A stretch of 64,000 bases of DNA from Flagellimonas hadalis (GCF_007785775.2 NZ_VNIK02000001.1:1-64000), one strand, 5' to 3'. Counted from the first letter of the stretch, positions 17,280 through 26,578 are shown. Notes: generated by a model from the sequence alone, not told the origin. Program-made: numbers and translations.

Positions 17280-17334
17280 TTTTTAATGGAAAATGCGCTG
17301 GGCCCAGTAAAACCAAGGAATTTTTAATGGAAAA
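17280..17334 (+). repeat. Direct repeats and palindrome just before the mobilization genes
   Basis: Two exact copies of TTTTTAATGGAAAA (17280..17293 and 17321..17334) flank the perfect palindrome CTGGGCCCAG (17298..17307). The second copy abuts the ATG of the BfmA-type gene. The position suits an operator for the mobilization genes or part of oriT. The preceding stretch, 17086..17279, holds no convincing gene. Confidence 0.45.
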
Positions 17335-17919
17335 ATGGATATAGGTTACGAAAAAGAGCAGTTTACCTGCCTAAGTATTAAGATTTCGATTGCCAAGAAG
17401 TATCGAAAGTTTTGCAGGAGACAGGGACATTCCCAATCCTTGACCCTACTGGCCATGGTGGAGTTTTTTGAACACAACGGGATCTCACCGAACGAACGGA
17501 TGCACGAGACCATCGCCAGCCTCAAATACCTGATCAAACACCGTTTCAATGCCATGGTCGCCATCATGCGCAGCATCGAAAAGGAACAGACCCTGCCCAC
17601 GGTCAGTATGATCCAGGCACTCTTTGAACAGGAACTGGCATCCAATGGGGAGGAATGGGACAATGATTTCGATTTTATCGAACAGCAGTTGACCGAGACC
17701 AAAAAGCCGACGGACATGGAACCCTATGATGCCGAGCTCACCGTTCCCAAGATCCGTTATGACCGCTTGGAGGAACAGTTCGAAGAGCTCAAGGCGGATT
17801 TTGCCTATGTCCTGGACCATGTGAGCGTGTTCCATAACCGGTTTGGAAAGGACCATTTAAAGTTGGACCTCAATCCAGGGGCCATCGAGAAATACCGCAC
17901 AAAACTTAAAAAACCATAA
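17335..17919 (+). CDS. BfmA/BtgA family mobilization protein
   Basis: A 194-residue accessory mobilization protein. An N-terminal ribbon-helix-helix-like segment (about 10-45, FTCLSIKISIAKKYRKFCRR, SLTLLAMVEFFE) is followed by a charged helical region with coiled-coil character (about 60-190). In Bacteroides mobilizable elements this protein binds near oriT and helps the relaxase. It is followed after 2 bp by the relaxase gene and then the coupling ATPase, the classic order. The direct-repeat/palindrome site abutting its start is a plausible binding site. Confidence 0.85.
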   Translation: MDIGYEKEQFTCLSIKISIAKKYRKFCRRQGHSQSLTLLAMVEFFEHNGISPNERMHETIASLKYLIKHRFNAMVAIMRSIEKEQTLPTVSMIQALFEQELASNGEEWDNDFDFIEQQLTETKKPTDMEPYDAELTVPKIRYDRLEEQFEELKADFAYVLDHVSVFHNRFGKDHLKLDLNPGAIEKYRTKLKKP

Positions 17920-17921
17920 AC

Positions 17922-18941
17922 ATGTACATCGCCATTACAAGACAGCAATTGGGGGATAACTTTCGGGGGAGTGCCCGGGACTTTGTCCGATACCTCGGGA
18001 AGGAGAACAAAGGAAAGGAACCGGAGCAACAAGAAGGGTATTTTAACCAGGAAGAAAACCACATTGATGCGGAGCGGGTCATTGCCGAGATCGATGCCAA
18101 TACCGCCAAGCTCAAGCAACGGGAACCCAAGTTCTATTCCCTAGTGGTCAGTCCCTCCCAACGAGAACTCAAACATATCGGAAATGACCCCGAGAAACTA
18201 CGACAGTATACCCGGGAGGTCATGAAGGACTATGCGGCCTCCTTTTACCGGGACCAAGAAGTCACCGTCAAGGACATCCTGTATTTTGCGAAGCTGGAGC
18301 GGGAACGCACCTATTCCGAAAAGGACCGTGAGGTCAAGGAAAACCAAGCTTTTGCCAGTAAGATCCTGGAACTGCAGCACCAGGCCAGGGCCATCAAGGA
18401 GGGCAGGGAACACGGGGACCTCGCCAAGGTTCAGGAAAAGATCCAGGCTTTGGAGGCGGAGGCACCCCATAAACAGCAAGGAAAGCGGATCGTTCCGGGC
18501 ATGGCCAAGGAAGGACACCAGAGCCATATCCATATCATCGTGAGCCGGATGGACGTGACCAATTCCCATAGCCTTTCCCCAGGGTCCAAGTTCCGCACCT
18601 CAGAGACCACCCTCCATGGCCAGACCGTAAAGCAGGGCTTTGACCGGGACCTATTCTATCGGGCGGCGGAGAAGACCTTTGATGCCCAATTCGGGTACCG
18701 ACGGAACTATGTCGAGACCTATCATGCCCGAAACCTGCTCGACAAGGATCCCAAACGCTTCTTTTCGGCCCTGTTGGGATTGCCCACCAATGAACAGCAG
18801 GCGGCCAGACAGCTCTTGTTCAAGGCAGGAGTAAAAGTGCCCGTCATTCCGGTCAACAAGGCCCAATTGGCCTATAAGGCCATGATGCAGCTCAAGAAAG
18901 GTATTGGACAGGCCTTGGAATCTGGATCGATCGGAATTTAA
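17922..18941 (+). CDS. Relaxase/mobilization protein (DUF5712 type)
   Basis: A 339-residue probable relaxase that nicks oriT and pilots the strand in transfer. The HUH-like metal site is seen in GHQSHIHIIVSRMD (about residues 196-208). Tyrosines available for the strand-transfer role lie near the N-terminus and in RDFVRYLGKENKG (about 22-34). A long charged helical insert (about 60-180) lies between these parts. It sits between the BfmA-type gene and the coupling protein gene. Codon use is rich in G/C-ending codons compared with flanking chromosomal genes, consistent with a separate origin. The family label is from memory of Bacteroidota elements, so it is less sure than the relaxase role. 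Confidence 0.78.
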   Translation: MYIAITRQQLGDNFRGSARDFVRYLGKENKGKEPEQQEGYFNQEENHIDAERVIAEIDANTAKLKQREPKFYSLVVSPSQRELKHIGNDPEKLRQYTREVMKDYAASFYRDQEVTVKDILYFAKLERERTYSEKDREVKENQAFASKILELQHQARAIKEGREHGDLAKVQEKIQALEAEAPHKQQGKRIVPGMAKEGHQSHIHIIVSRMDVTNSHSLSPGSKFRTSETTLHGQTVKQGFDRDLFYRAAEKTFDAQFGYRRNYVETYHARNLLDKDPKRFFSALLGLPTNEQQAARQLLFKAGVKVPVIPVNKAQLAYKAMMQLKKGIGQALESGSIGI

Positions 18942-18952
18942 ACCAAACGGAA

Positions 18953-20566
18953 ATGGAAGCTTTTGGATGGATTGAAGGGATAGTTTATTTGGTGATCGGG
19001 GGCGGAATCTCATTTGTGGCCAATCGGTATCTCAAGTATGGGTTTTTCTATGTTGTTATGGGTCTTGTTGTACTCCTTTTATCCATGGGTTGGGTAGGGG
19101 GATGGGATGTACTTTTGGAGCAATCCCTGAACTTATGGCTTCCCTTGTTTTTGGTACATGCCGTTCTCTATGGTTTGGTGGATTACCATAAGGATTCCAC
19201 AAAGCCATCCAAGGTTTTTGAGGTAAGGTTGAAGATAAAGGGAAAGAACCTAGTCCTGGGGAACATCCGAAGAGGGGTGTCCGTGATGGCCTCCGCCGGG
19301 AGCGGGAAGACCGAAAGTGTCATCTATGGGTTTTTGGGGCACTTTAAGAAGGAGGGCTTCTCAGGGGTCATCCATGATTACAAGGATTTTGAGATCACCG
19401 AAATGGCCTTTCCGTTATGGAAGGACCAAAAGCTGCCCTTCCGGATTGTGTCCTTTGGGCCCATCTACCATCGGGTCAATCCCATTGCACCCCGATACTT
19501 GCCCGACGAGGAAAGTGTCCATGAGGTGTCAAGGGTCTTGTTGGAAAATCTGATGGAACATAAGGATTCCGATGAGAACAGTACATCCCGGTTCTTTAAG
19601 GACGCGGCAGAGGGCTTGATCAGTGGGCTGATATGGCGGTTGAAAACGGATTACCCCGACTTTTGTACCCTGCCCCATTTGATGGCGCTCTACCAACAGC
19701 TGGGAATCAAGAGCCTGATCAAGTTCCTGCGGGGAAACCTTACCTCAAGGGCCATGGCGGATGCCTTTATCAGTGGGGTGGGGTCGGAACGTCAGACGGC
19801 CGGGGTCATGAGCACACTGGCCAATGCCATCAAAAAGATCAGCACCCGGAAGATCTTTATGGTCTTGTCCGCGGATGAGATCCCGTTGGACATCAACAAT
19901 GCTGAGAATCCCTCGGTCATTGCCCTGGTCAACAATCCCCAAAAGGATGCTTCCCTCTCCCCGGTGATCGCCACGATCATCCATACCATTTCTAAGCAGA
20001 TGGCAGTCCGGCAACGGATGCCCTCATTTATGCTCTTGGAAGAGGCCTCGACCCTTCGTTTGTTGAACATGCACCGCATTCCGGCCACGTTGCGCAGCTA
20101 TGATATAGTGAGCGTTTATGTGCTACAGGACAAGGTGCAAAACGATATGATGTACGGGGAGAAGGCCAGTAAGGCAATACTTTCCAACCTGTCCTACCAG
20201 TTCTTTGGGAAAGTCAATGATCCAGATACGGCCCGGTATTACGAGCGGTTCTTTGAACTGGTGAAGATGCCGACACGGAGTGTGAGCAAGAGTTCTGGGC
20301 TTAGCTTGGAACGACGTATCACGGAAGGGGAGCGGGAGGTGTCCAAACGCAGGGCGGAGGTGTTCTTTCGGTTGAAGCAGGGGGAGTTTGTGGTGTTTGC
20401 CGATGGAAAGGACCGGAAAGTGCAGTTTCCAAGGCCAGAGATACCAAAGGGACTACCGGAGCCATTGGTGGTTTCGGAACGGGATTTGGAAAAACACTAC
20501 CTAAAGGTCCACCAAGAGGTGAGGTCGATTTTTAATCAAAAAGGGGATGCCAGTCTCGGTAGTTAA
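18953..20566 (+). CDS. TraG/VirD4-type conjugal coupling ATPase
   Basis: A 537-residue coupling protein that links the relaxosome to a mating pore. Two N-terminal membrane helices (about 8-25 and 28-70) are followed by a P-loop ATPase domain with Walker A ASAGSGKTE (about 112-120) and Walker B-like FMLLEEAST (about 357-366). A YVLQDKVQNDMMYG segment matches the VirD4/TraD family (about 383-397). It is the last gene of the mobilization block and ends convergently with the AAA gene, with stops overlapping by 4 bp. Mating-pore genes are absent here, so a helper element is needed. Confidence 0.87.
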   Translation: MEAFGWIEGIVYLVIGGGISFVANRYLKYGFFYVVMGLVVLLLSMGWVGGWDVLLEQSLNLWLPLFLVHAVLYGLVDYHKDSTKPSKVFEVRLKIKGKNLVLGNIRRGVSVMASAGSGKTESVIYGFLGHFKKEGFSGVIHDYKDFEITEMAFPLWKDQKLPFRIVSFGPIYHRVNPIAPRYLPDEESVHEVSRVLLENLMEHKDSDENSTSRFFKDAAEGLISGLIWRLKTDYPDFCTLPHLMALYQQLGIKSLIKFLRGNLTSRAMADAFISGVGSERQTAGVMSTLANAIKKISTRKIFMVLSADEIPLDINNAENPSVIALVNNPQKDASLSPVIATIIHTISKQMAVRQRMPSFMLLEEASTLRLLNMHRIPATLRSYDIVSVYVLQDKVQNDMMYGEKASKAILSNLSYQFFGKVNDPDTARYYERFFELVKMPTRSVSKSSGLSLERRITEGEREVSKRRAEVFFRLKQGEFVVFADGKDRKVQFPRPEIPKGLPEPLVVSERDLEKHYLKVHQEVRSIFNQKGDASLGS

Positions 20567-21177
20567 TTGTTCTTGATAAAATCAAGGACAAAATCCGCTC
20601 TTTCCGGTACCGAAGTCTTGGGAACTTCCACGAGGTTATAATCGTAGCCTCTATAGGTTTGGATCATTTTGTTGTAGGTGAACACGGCTTCGTTCCAATC
20701 CTGTTTGCGTTGTGCATCAGTCTGGTAGATATCCTTCCATGGGGGTAGAATGAACACGTTGGTGTTGTACCTAAGGGTTTCAGCCAGTGTTTTCATTTCC
20801 AGTTCTATTGGTATCCCTTCAAGGGATGCGTAACAGAGGGCATCCAAAAATCCCCGATCGAAGAATACGGGGGAACGTTCATCTAGGCTTATCTTCGTTT
20901 TTTCAAAGCTTTCAACGGAACGTTGGAACATCATCTCCATGTACATTCTTTTGTTCCTCCATGGCAAAGCTTCGCCATCGACTTCCTGTTGTTCCTTGAT
21001 CAATTCACGGGCGACTTCAGGAACGGTAATCATGCCCCTATTTCGAAGTTCGTCCAATAGGGTGGTCTTCCCCACTCCTGGGCCACCTGTGATGGCATAG
21101 AAGGGATAATGGTCTCTGCTGCGCTTTAAGGTCAAAATAAATGTTTTGGTCAAGTCGTACTCTTTGTTGGGCAACAA
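20563..21177 (-). CDS. AAA_28 family ATPase/kinase-like protein
   Basis: A 204-residue P-loop protein. Walker A is AITGGPGVGKTTLL (about residues 27-41). PEVARELIKEQQ, SPVFFDRGFLDALCY (about 105-120) and the Arg-rich lid region QTDAQRKQDWNEA are typical of the AAA_28/NadR-like group, whose members look like small-molecule kinases. The function is not established. It converges on the mobilization genes and is divergent from the beta-lactamase-like gene, so it probably marks the chromosome beyond the element. A short fragment resembling its residues 58-70 occurs near 50068..50112. Confidence 0.8.
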   Translation of the reverse strand: MLPNKEYDLTKTFILTLKRSRDHYPFYAITGGPGVGKTTLLDELRNRGMITVPEVARELIKEQQEVDGEALPWRNKRMYMEMMFQRSVESFEKTKISLDERSPVFFDRGFLDALCYASLEGIPIELEMKTLAETLRYNTNVFILPPWKDIYQTDAQRKQDWNEAVFTYNKMIQTYRGYDYNLVEVPKTSVPERADFVLDFIKNN

Positions 21178-21258
21178 TATTACGAACTTCTATGGAACTG
21201 GTAAGGGTTTCAATTAGAGTGTGAAGTTCTGGAGGTTTTTGGCCCGTCCCTTTCAATA

Positions 21259-21282
21259 CAGGGATTTCAATTAAAATCCCTG
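21259..21282. other. Hairpin between divergent genes
   Basis: A perfect 9-bp stem, CAGGGATTT / AAATCCCTG, with a 6-nt loop lies between the AAA gene and the beta-lactamase-like gene, followed by ACGC. The flanks CCGTCCC and ATCCCTGACGC faintly resemble the ends of the 76-nt repeats at 31632 and 50132, so it may be a worn third copy. Confidence 0.35.
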
Positions 21283-21380
21283 ACGCTACACATAATTTCC
21301 AAAAAGGTCAAAATGTTTTGATGACATTTTAAAAAGTGTTCGATATAGAGGTGAAACAATACACCTTAAACCAAACATCT

Positions 21381-22604
21381 ATGAGAACACATATGCAAAA
21401 AGGGAGCACCTATTTATTGGCCCTATTTCTTTTCCTATCGGTAATGGCCTGCAGTTCAAGCGACACAGAAAACCCAATAGATCCAGACCCTATCCAGAAT
21501 CCCGACCCCGATCCAAACCCAAACCCGAACCCTTCCACAACACAAGAAGACATCCCGCATGTCGATGATGCCGTGACCGAATTTATGGAGCTTTATCAAA
21601 TCCCTGGAGCTGCCCTGGCTGTTAGTGTGGACGAGAAAATGGTCTACTCCAAGGGATATGGTCTGGCCAATGTGGAGAATTCCGTAGCGGTCGAAGCAGA
21701 GGATCAATTCAGGATAGCCAGTATTTCAAAAGTGTTTACGGCAACTGCCATTTTGAGATTGGTCGATGACGGGTTATTGTCCTTGGATGAGCCGGTTTTT
21801 GGCCCCGAAGGGGTATTGGGGGACGATTTTGGGACTGCTGTGCTTACCGAGGACGAACTCAATATTACCGTAGATCATCTTTTGGTCCACGAATTGGGCG
21901 GGTGGGGTGCATCCAGCGGAGGGGATCCCATTGACTATCAACCCAATCTGGGTACTTTCGATTTTATCGAATATGTACTGAACAATTGGACGCTCAACAA
22001 TGCCCCGGGGGAAGCGTTTAGCTATAGCAATACAGGATATTGGCTTCTTGCACGGATCGTTGAGGAAAGGTCGGGAGAAACCTTTGAGGCCTACTTGGAT
22101 GGGTTGCTTTCGCCTCTTGGCATAACCACCTTTAAAATGACCACCTTCAGGGAAGATGACCTTGGGGAAAATGAAGTGTACTATTACGGTACCGCTAATG
22201 ATACCCCCTATATTTTTACCATAGCCTCAAGAAGGGACGGGGATGCAGGTGTCGTTATCAGCGCCCCAGATCTATTACGATTCCTTTGCGCCATCGACGG
22301 CGCTTCGGCAAGGCCGGATGTTTTGGCCGCGAATTCCATACAATTGTTGTCAGAGACCTCCCAATTGTCCAATCTGGGTAGGGGACTTGCCGTTTGGGCG
22401 GAACAAGGGGTCAGATATTTTACTGGGAGCTTACCCGGTAACCGATCATGGATGATGATTTCAGACAATGGACGCACGGCAACCATTCTGTTGAATCTGA
22501 GAAGAACGGATACCGCCCAATTTGATAGTGATTTTCAGTCCCTGCTCTTGAACATTGTGAATGATGGAACCATTACATGGCAAACAGATCTGGACCAATT
22601 CTGA
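21381..22604 (+). CDS. Serine beta-lactamase-fold lipoprotein (class C-like hydrolase)
   Basis: About 407 residues. The lipobox SVMACSSSD is followed by a Pro/Asp/Asn-rich spacer (PDPDPNPNPNPS type), then a beta-lactamase/penicillin-binding fold. The nucleophile motif is SISK (in FRIASISKVFTATAIL), the second motif is YSN (in FSYSNTGYW), and the third lies in the late GNRSWMM region. Members of this family include esterases, peptidases and amidases, so antibiotic resistance should not be assumed. The lipoprotein start at 21381 (or 21393) is preferred to an upstream GTG. It is the first gene of the plus-strand run leading to the CHAT operon. Confidence 0.85.
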   Translation: MRTHMQKGSTYLLALFLFLSVMACSSSDTENPIDPDPIQNPDPDPNPNPNPSTTQEDIPHVDDAVTEFMELYQIPGAALAVSVDEKMVYSKGYGLANVENSVAVEAEDQFRIASISKVFTATAILRLVDDGLLSLDEPVFGPEGVLGDDFGTAVLTEDELNITVDHLLVHELGGWGASSGGDPIDYQPNLGTFDFIEYVLNNWTLNNAPGEAFSYSNTGYWLLARIVEERSGETFEAYLDGLLSPLGITTFKMTTFREDDLGENEVYYYGTANDTPYIFTIASRRDGDAGVVISAPDLLRFLCAIDGASARPDVLAANSIQLLSETSQLSNLGRGLAVWAEQGVRYFTGSLPGNRSWMMISDNGRTATILLNLRRTDTAQFDSDFQSLLLNIVNDGTITWQTDLDQF

Positions 22605-22673
22605 TCCTTTGTGGACTTCAATGTATGTAAGGCCATATTTCAATAAAAACCATAACCCATCAAAAACAAAACA

Positions 22674-23891
22674 ATGAAAACCTCGACCCTAATTTTTATA
22701 CCCTGTCTTTTTTTTATTTCCTGTTTGGGTGGACCTGCTTCAGACAATAGTGAACCATCCATTAAAGAGTACGGCCAGCAATCAGTGGCCTATGAAGATT
22801 TGGAGGATAGGAACGAATTGGAAATGGAAATTTCCATTTCCGGACGGACCCAAATCACTTCAAAAAAAGTACACCATTTGCGTGATGCCCGCACAGGTTT
22901 GGTCGTTAATAGCGCGGAATATCCTTCAGACTGGAAAGTGATTTCCAAACCAATCTATACCATAGACCAAAAACTGCCCACATTTTTGATACAGATCACA
23001 GGCCCTGATCATTTAAAAAGTTTCAATACCCCTATTACGTACCATGTGGATTACCAAGACCCACAAATGGCAGAAGCCATGTACAACACCCCATACGAAA
23101 AGTTGGTTAGGCCCTTGGTCACTCCCCAACAGATTTTCAATGAGGAAGTAAAGGCCCGAATGTCCAACAGCGGGTTTCAATATGTGGGGGAAAGGGAACG
23201 GCCCGAAGTGACCCAGTACCTGTGGAACAAACTTGCTTCCAAATCCAAAATGAACAGCTCCCTGTCGATGTATAACACAGAGTGGAAGAATCCATCTGGA
23301 CAGAAAGCGTTGGCAAGTGTGTCCATCATAAGCATGCAACAGCCAACAATATCTGGGAACATGATGGTTTGGTTCTATACGGTGAACTACACGTTTGTGG
23401 ATGAAACGGCCTATGAAATGACGCTTGAACGGATGAAAGAGGCCACCTTCAGCTATGCCGAAAACCCACAATGGGAACACTATGTGGCCCAACTCGCACA
23501 ACAACGGGCACAGGAGAACCAAAGAAGGATGGAAATGGCCTCGGCCCAACATCAAAATAGGATGCAGGCCCGATGGTCCGCTTTCAATGCCCATCAAGAG
23601 AAAATGAAAGGCATCTGGGCCGCACAGGATGCCAACCATGCCTCTTTCATGAACCGAAACTTTGGAGCGGGAAGTGATACGGGCCAACGGCAGTTCATCA
23701 ATATGATCAATGAAGAGGAAACCGTCCATAACCCGATCACAGGGAACAATTATCAGGTAAATGCAGGTTCCACCGAGTATTGGATGGACAGCGAAGGCAA
23801 TTACATCCAAAACGATGACCTTTTTTATACGCCCAACGGAGATATCAACCTCAATAACCGCGAATGGGTCAAGGTGAAGAAGGCCTACTGA
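22674..23891 (+). CDS. Unrecognised lipoprotein with a long Gln/Met-rich helix
   Basis: A 405-residue protein with a lipobox (FFISCLGG, Cys at about 16). A mixed alpha/beta region (about 30-255) contains ISGRTQITSKKVHHLRDA. It is followed by a long Gln-, Met- and Arg-rich amphipathic helix or coiled coil (about 275-320, AQLAQQRAQENQRRMEMAS). A short C-terminal region contains NPITGNNYQVNAGSTEYWMD. No family is recognised with confidence. The end resembles YXWXD-type tails of secreted proteins. It sits between the beta-lactamase-like gene and another large lipoprotein gene on the same strand. Confidence 0.75.
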   Translation: MKTSTLIFIPCLFFISCLGGPASDNSEPSIKEYGQQSVAYEDLEDRNELEMEISISGRTQITSKKVHHLRDARTGLVVNSAEYPSDWKVISKPIYTIDQKLPTFLIQITGPDHLKSFNTPITYHVDYQDPQMAEAMYNTPYEKLVRPLVTPQQIFNEEVKARMSNSGFQYVGERERPEVTQYLWNKLASKSKMNSSLSMYNTEWKNPSGQKALASVSIISMQQPTISGNMMVWFYTVNYTFVDETAYEMTLERMKEATFSYAENPQWEHYVAQLAQQRAQENQRRMEMASAQHQNRMQARWSAFNAHQEKMKGIWAAQDANHASFMNRNFGAGSDTGQRQFINMINEEETVHNPITGNNYQVNAGSTEYWMDSEGNYIQNDDLFYTPNGDINLNNREWVKVKKAY

Positions 23892-23952
23892 TGACATTTT
23901 TTTCCCATTTCGATAACCTTAAAAGAAAGACCAATTAAAAATCAGAAACCAA

Positions 23953-26511
23953 ATGAAAACCTCAGTAAAAATTGTTGTATTGCTCATTTTTGCCTTTGTA
24001 TTGGCAATGAGCTGTAACTCGGACGACAATACCCTCAAAATGGACGACGACGACGTGTCGCAGACCGATGATGATCCCACCCCGGGCGATGGAGATGGCG
24101 ACGGCCCCACAGGTTCCATTGAACTTGAACAAATTGAGATCCAGATTGATCTGCCGACCGACTCGGGTATCGACCTTTCCAAGACCAAGGTCCAATCCTT
24201 TCTCGAAACCTTCGAAGTTGGGGACGATGGGAGTTCAAAGGCCTACATCGCCTATGGAGGTCCCTCTTTTGTATATGTGACCAATGAACAGGACAAGGTG
24301 GTGCTGATGGGCTATGTGAGCAAGGAACATCCAGAGCTCAACGTAAGATCCATGTTGGAAGGGGCCCTTTTCTATGGACTCGGCACGGTGGTACAGCCAG
24401 TGGAGGCCCGAGTGAAATTTCTGGGCGAATTCCAGGACCTGCCCGAGATAGGGCCCTATGTACAGGAACTGGAAGCCATGTATGTGGCAGATCCGACACT
24501 GCTCCATTCCGACAGCTTCTACAGTTGGCTGAACGAAACGGCCACTGCACTTTTGCCTGAAAAGAAAGTCATTGACCTTGAAAAGGTCTTGATCGATGAC
24601 ACCAACATGAAAAGTGGGGTCACTGTCCAGCAAAGCGACAGTGATGTTTTCTCAGTGGATGTGCTGAATTTCTGGAGACGGAGGGCGCATGCCTTTTTGT
24701 ACAAGACCGAAGTAAAGAAGGAAGGCAATACGGAGTTCGAGGAAATCTTGGATGCCCGATTTATCGGTTCCAACAATCCAACGGCCGATTTTGAGCAATC
24801 CATTGCCCCTGTGACCGGTCTTACTTCGATTCAAGGGAATACGATGGACATAGCCATTGGCAATGGTTCAAATTTGGGGTTCACTACAAATGGACCAAAA
24901 TCACTACCCTTACTGAATGATGAAGTGGCCGCCAAATATGTAGTGCGCATTATCGGTCCGGGATCCGGTCCGGGCAATCATGTGCTGAGTTCCGATGAGC
25001 AATTCGAACTCAATAAATTAAGGATCGAGGCCCTGGTCCTGGATGCTGTCATTCCCATCATTTGCAATACGATCGGGATCACGGATATTTTCAAGGATTC
25101 AAGCAACAAATTCGATATCGGCCCCTACACAGAGGCCATCAATGTAGTGTTGGCCTCTTCCCCTGGCGTATTGGACGCATTGGATGAGGGCGACCTGAAA
25201 ACGGCCTCCATAGAATTCATCAAGGGAGTGGTTGCCAACGGGTCGGGTACCGAGTCGTTCTTCAAAGTATTGCTCGGCCAATTATCCAAAATGGGTGTAT
25301 CAAGTGCCACGGATCTCCTTACGGATGAGGCCGCCCTTGGAAGGGCACTTGCCCCGTTGACCATTGCCAACGCCATTATGACAGCAACGGATATAGGTCG
25401 GGTTTTCATTGCCTATCAATATGCCGAACGTATCGAAACGTTCAATGTGACCATATCCCAAAGCAAAGTGCGCATAGACCCTGCCCATACCGGTATCGTA
25501 AAGGGAGAGGATGTGGACCTTACGGCGAAGATATTGGATGATGCGGACGTACAGCCCGGGGAATATTCATACCATTGGCGTACAACAGGCCTTTATGGTT
25601 CTTTGAAAGAAGATCCGGGCACTGAAACCAACGTTTATGAGAGCGATCCCAATGCGGCACTTCCGCCCAATGCCAAGGATTCCATTTTTGTGGAGATACG
25701 CAAGGACGGCAACCTTGTAGGAAAGGATTCCACGACCATCAATATCAGCCCGACAAAATATCGCATCAGACCCGATGGGCTTACCATAAAAGGTGGAAAT
25801 AATGTCAAGCTTTCCATTGTGGATGAACAGGCCAAGCGTCTTGTGAACGATGAAACCATCAAATATAAAGTGGTGTGGAGCACCAATGGACAATATGGAA
25901 AATTGAATAGCAGAAACATACAAGTGACCACGGAAGAAGACCATTCGGTCAACTACGAATGTTTTGACAAGGAAACCGAAAATGGGGTTGAAGGAATCTC
26001 CGCCAAGATCTATTATGCAATATATGATGGGCCTAACCAAGAACTTTCAGAATATGAACTATACGATGAAATACAAGGTGAGGTGAACATCAAAAATGAC
26101 GATGATACCCTAATTTTCTACGTACCCGTATCCGTTAGATCAAAACCCCCAACATTGGATGGCAATTTCTGGCATTGGTCCACAGCAACGGTTTGGGCCT
26201 TTGAGCCTTTGACGGAGGGAATTCCTGAAGGTAAGGAAATTGATCGTTATTATATGGATATCATAGAGCGCGTACCTTCATTGATACCCGACTGTGCCAA
26301 CAATTCACAGACCTGGTACCCCGGAAATGAGGAAAATGATCTCGATGCGGAAGGAATGTATTCCATCACTTGTGGGGTCGGTGCCGGTTCTGGGCATGTT
26401 GATACTTGGGGCCGGCCTGAAATCCAACAGTATTATAGTGAATCCCTGGCGCGGCAGAATGCTGTAACAGGCTATGCCCAAGTAACGGTGTATTTAAAAC
26501 CAAAAAGTTAG
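23953..26511 (+). CDS. Large surface lipoprotein of unknown function
   Basis: An 852-residue protein with a lipobox (LAMSCNSDDN) followed by a strongly acidic tract (MDDDDVSQTDDDPTPGDGDG) of the kind that sends Bacteroidota lipoproteins to the cell surface. The first 500 residues are mixed and helical. Residues about 510-700 look like two Ig-like modules (VRIDPAHTGIVKGEDVDLTA; YRIRPDGLTIKGGNNVKLSI). A C-terminal part contains paired Cys. The Ig modules each start with the same pattern, a sign of internal duplication. No family is recognised. It lies 67 bp before the ECF sigma gene and may be a sensor or substrate of that operon; this is inference from position only. Confidence 0.78.
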   Translation: MKTSVKIVVLLIFAFVLAMSCNSDDNTLKMDDDDVSQTDDDPTPGDGDGDGPTGSIELEQIEIQIDLPTDSGIDLSKTKVQSFLETFEVGDDGSSKAYIAYGGPSFVYVTNEQDKVVLMGYVSKEHPELNVRSMLEGALFYGLGTVVQPVEARVKFLGEFQDLPEIGPYVQELEAMYVADPTLLHSDSFYSWLNETATALLPEKKVIDLEKVLIDDTNMKSGVTVQQSDSDVFSVDVLNFWRRRAHAFLYKTEVKKEGNTEFEEILDARFIGSNNPTADFEQSIAPVTGLTSIQGNTMDIAIGNGSNLGFTTNGPKSLPLLNDEVAAKYVVRIIGPGSGPGNHVLSSDEQFELNKLRIEALVLDAVIPIICNTIGITDIFKDSSNKFDIGPYTEAINVVLASSPGVLDALDEGDLKTASIEFIKGVVANGSGTESFFKVLLGQLSKMGVSSATDLLTDEAALGRALAPLTIANAIMTATDIGRVFIAYQYAERIETFNVTISQSKVRIDPAHTGIVKGEDVDLTAKILDDADVQPGEYSYHWRTTGLYGSLKEDPGTETNVYESDPNAALPPNAKDSIFVEIRKDGNLVGKDSTTINISPTKYRIRPDGLTIKGGNNVKLSIVDEQAKRLVNDETIKYKVVWSTNGQYGKLNSRNIQVTTEEDHSVNYECFDKETENGVEGISAKIYYAIYDGPNQELSEYELYDEIQGEVNIKNDDDTLIFYVPVSVRSKPPTLDGNFWHWSTATVWAFEPLTEGIPEGKEIDRYYMDIIERVPSLIPDCANNSQTWYPGNEENDLDAEGMYSITCGVGAGSGHVDTWGRPEIQQYYSESLARQNAVTGYAQVTVYLKPKS

Positions 26512-26578
26512 GAACATAACGATAAAATCATAAGTGAACCTTTAATTTTCTTTAAATTCCCCATGCTTTCCAAAAAGT

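Larger units (their letters stand above)
14147..20566 (+). mobile_element. Mobilizable element core (ssb, radC-like, mob genes) with an inserted IS110
   Basis: Six same-strand genes form a typical Bacteroidota mobilization block: ssb, a RadC-like gene, a small protein, a BfmA/BtgA-type protein, a relaxase and a TraG-type coupling ATPase. They are interrupted by an IS110 element on the other strand. No integrase, replication protein or mating-pore gene is present, so it would depend on another element for transfer and its integrase may be lost or outside the window. The 13-bp exact direct repeat CGATATAGAGGTG at 12910 and 21341 brackets the region but is not proven to be an att site. Confidence 0.7.

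Noticed and set aside
17153..17344. A 63-codon plus-strand open frame before the BfmA-type gene
   Set aside because: The composition is not protein-like and it covers the direct repeats and palindrome, which look like a control site.
21381..22604. Calling the beta-lactamase-fold gene an antibiotic resistance gene
   Set aside because: Only the general fold and SxxK/YxN motifs are visible. The family is dominated by esterases and peptidases, and nothing around it suggests resistance.
23013..23897. A 294-codon minus-strand open frame
   Set aside because: It is antisense to the 405-residue lipoprotein, whose signal peptide and lipobox make the plus strand the coding one.
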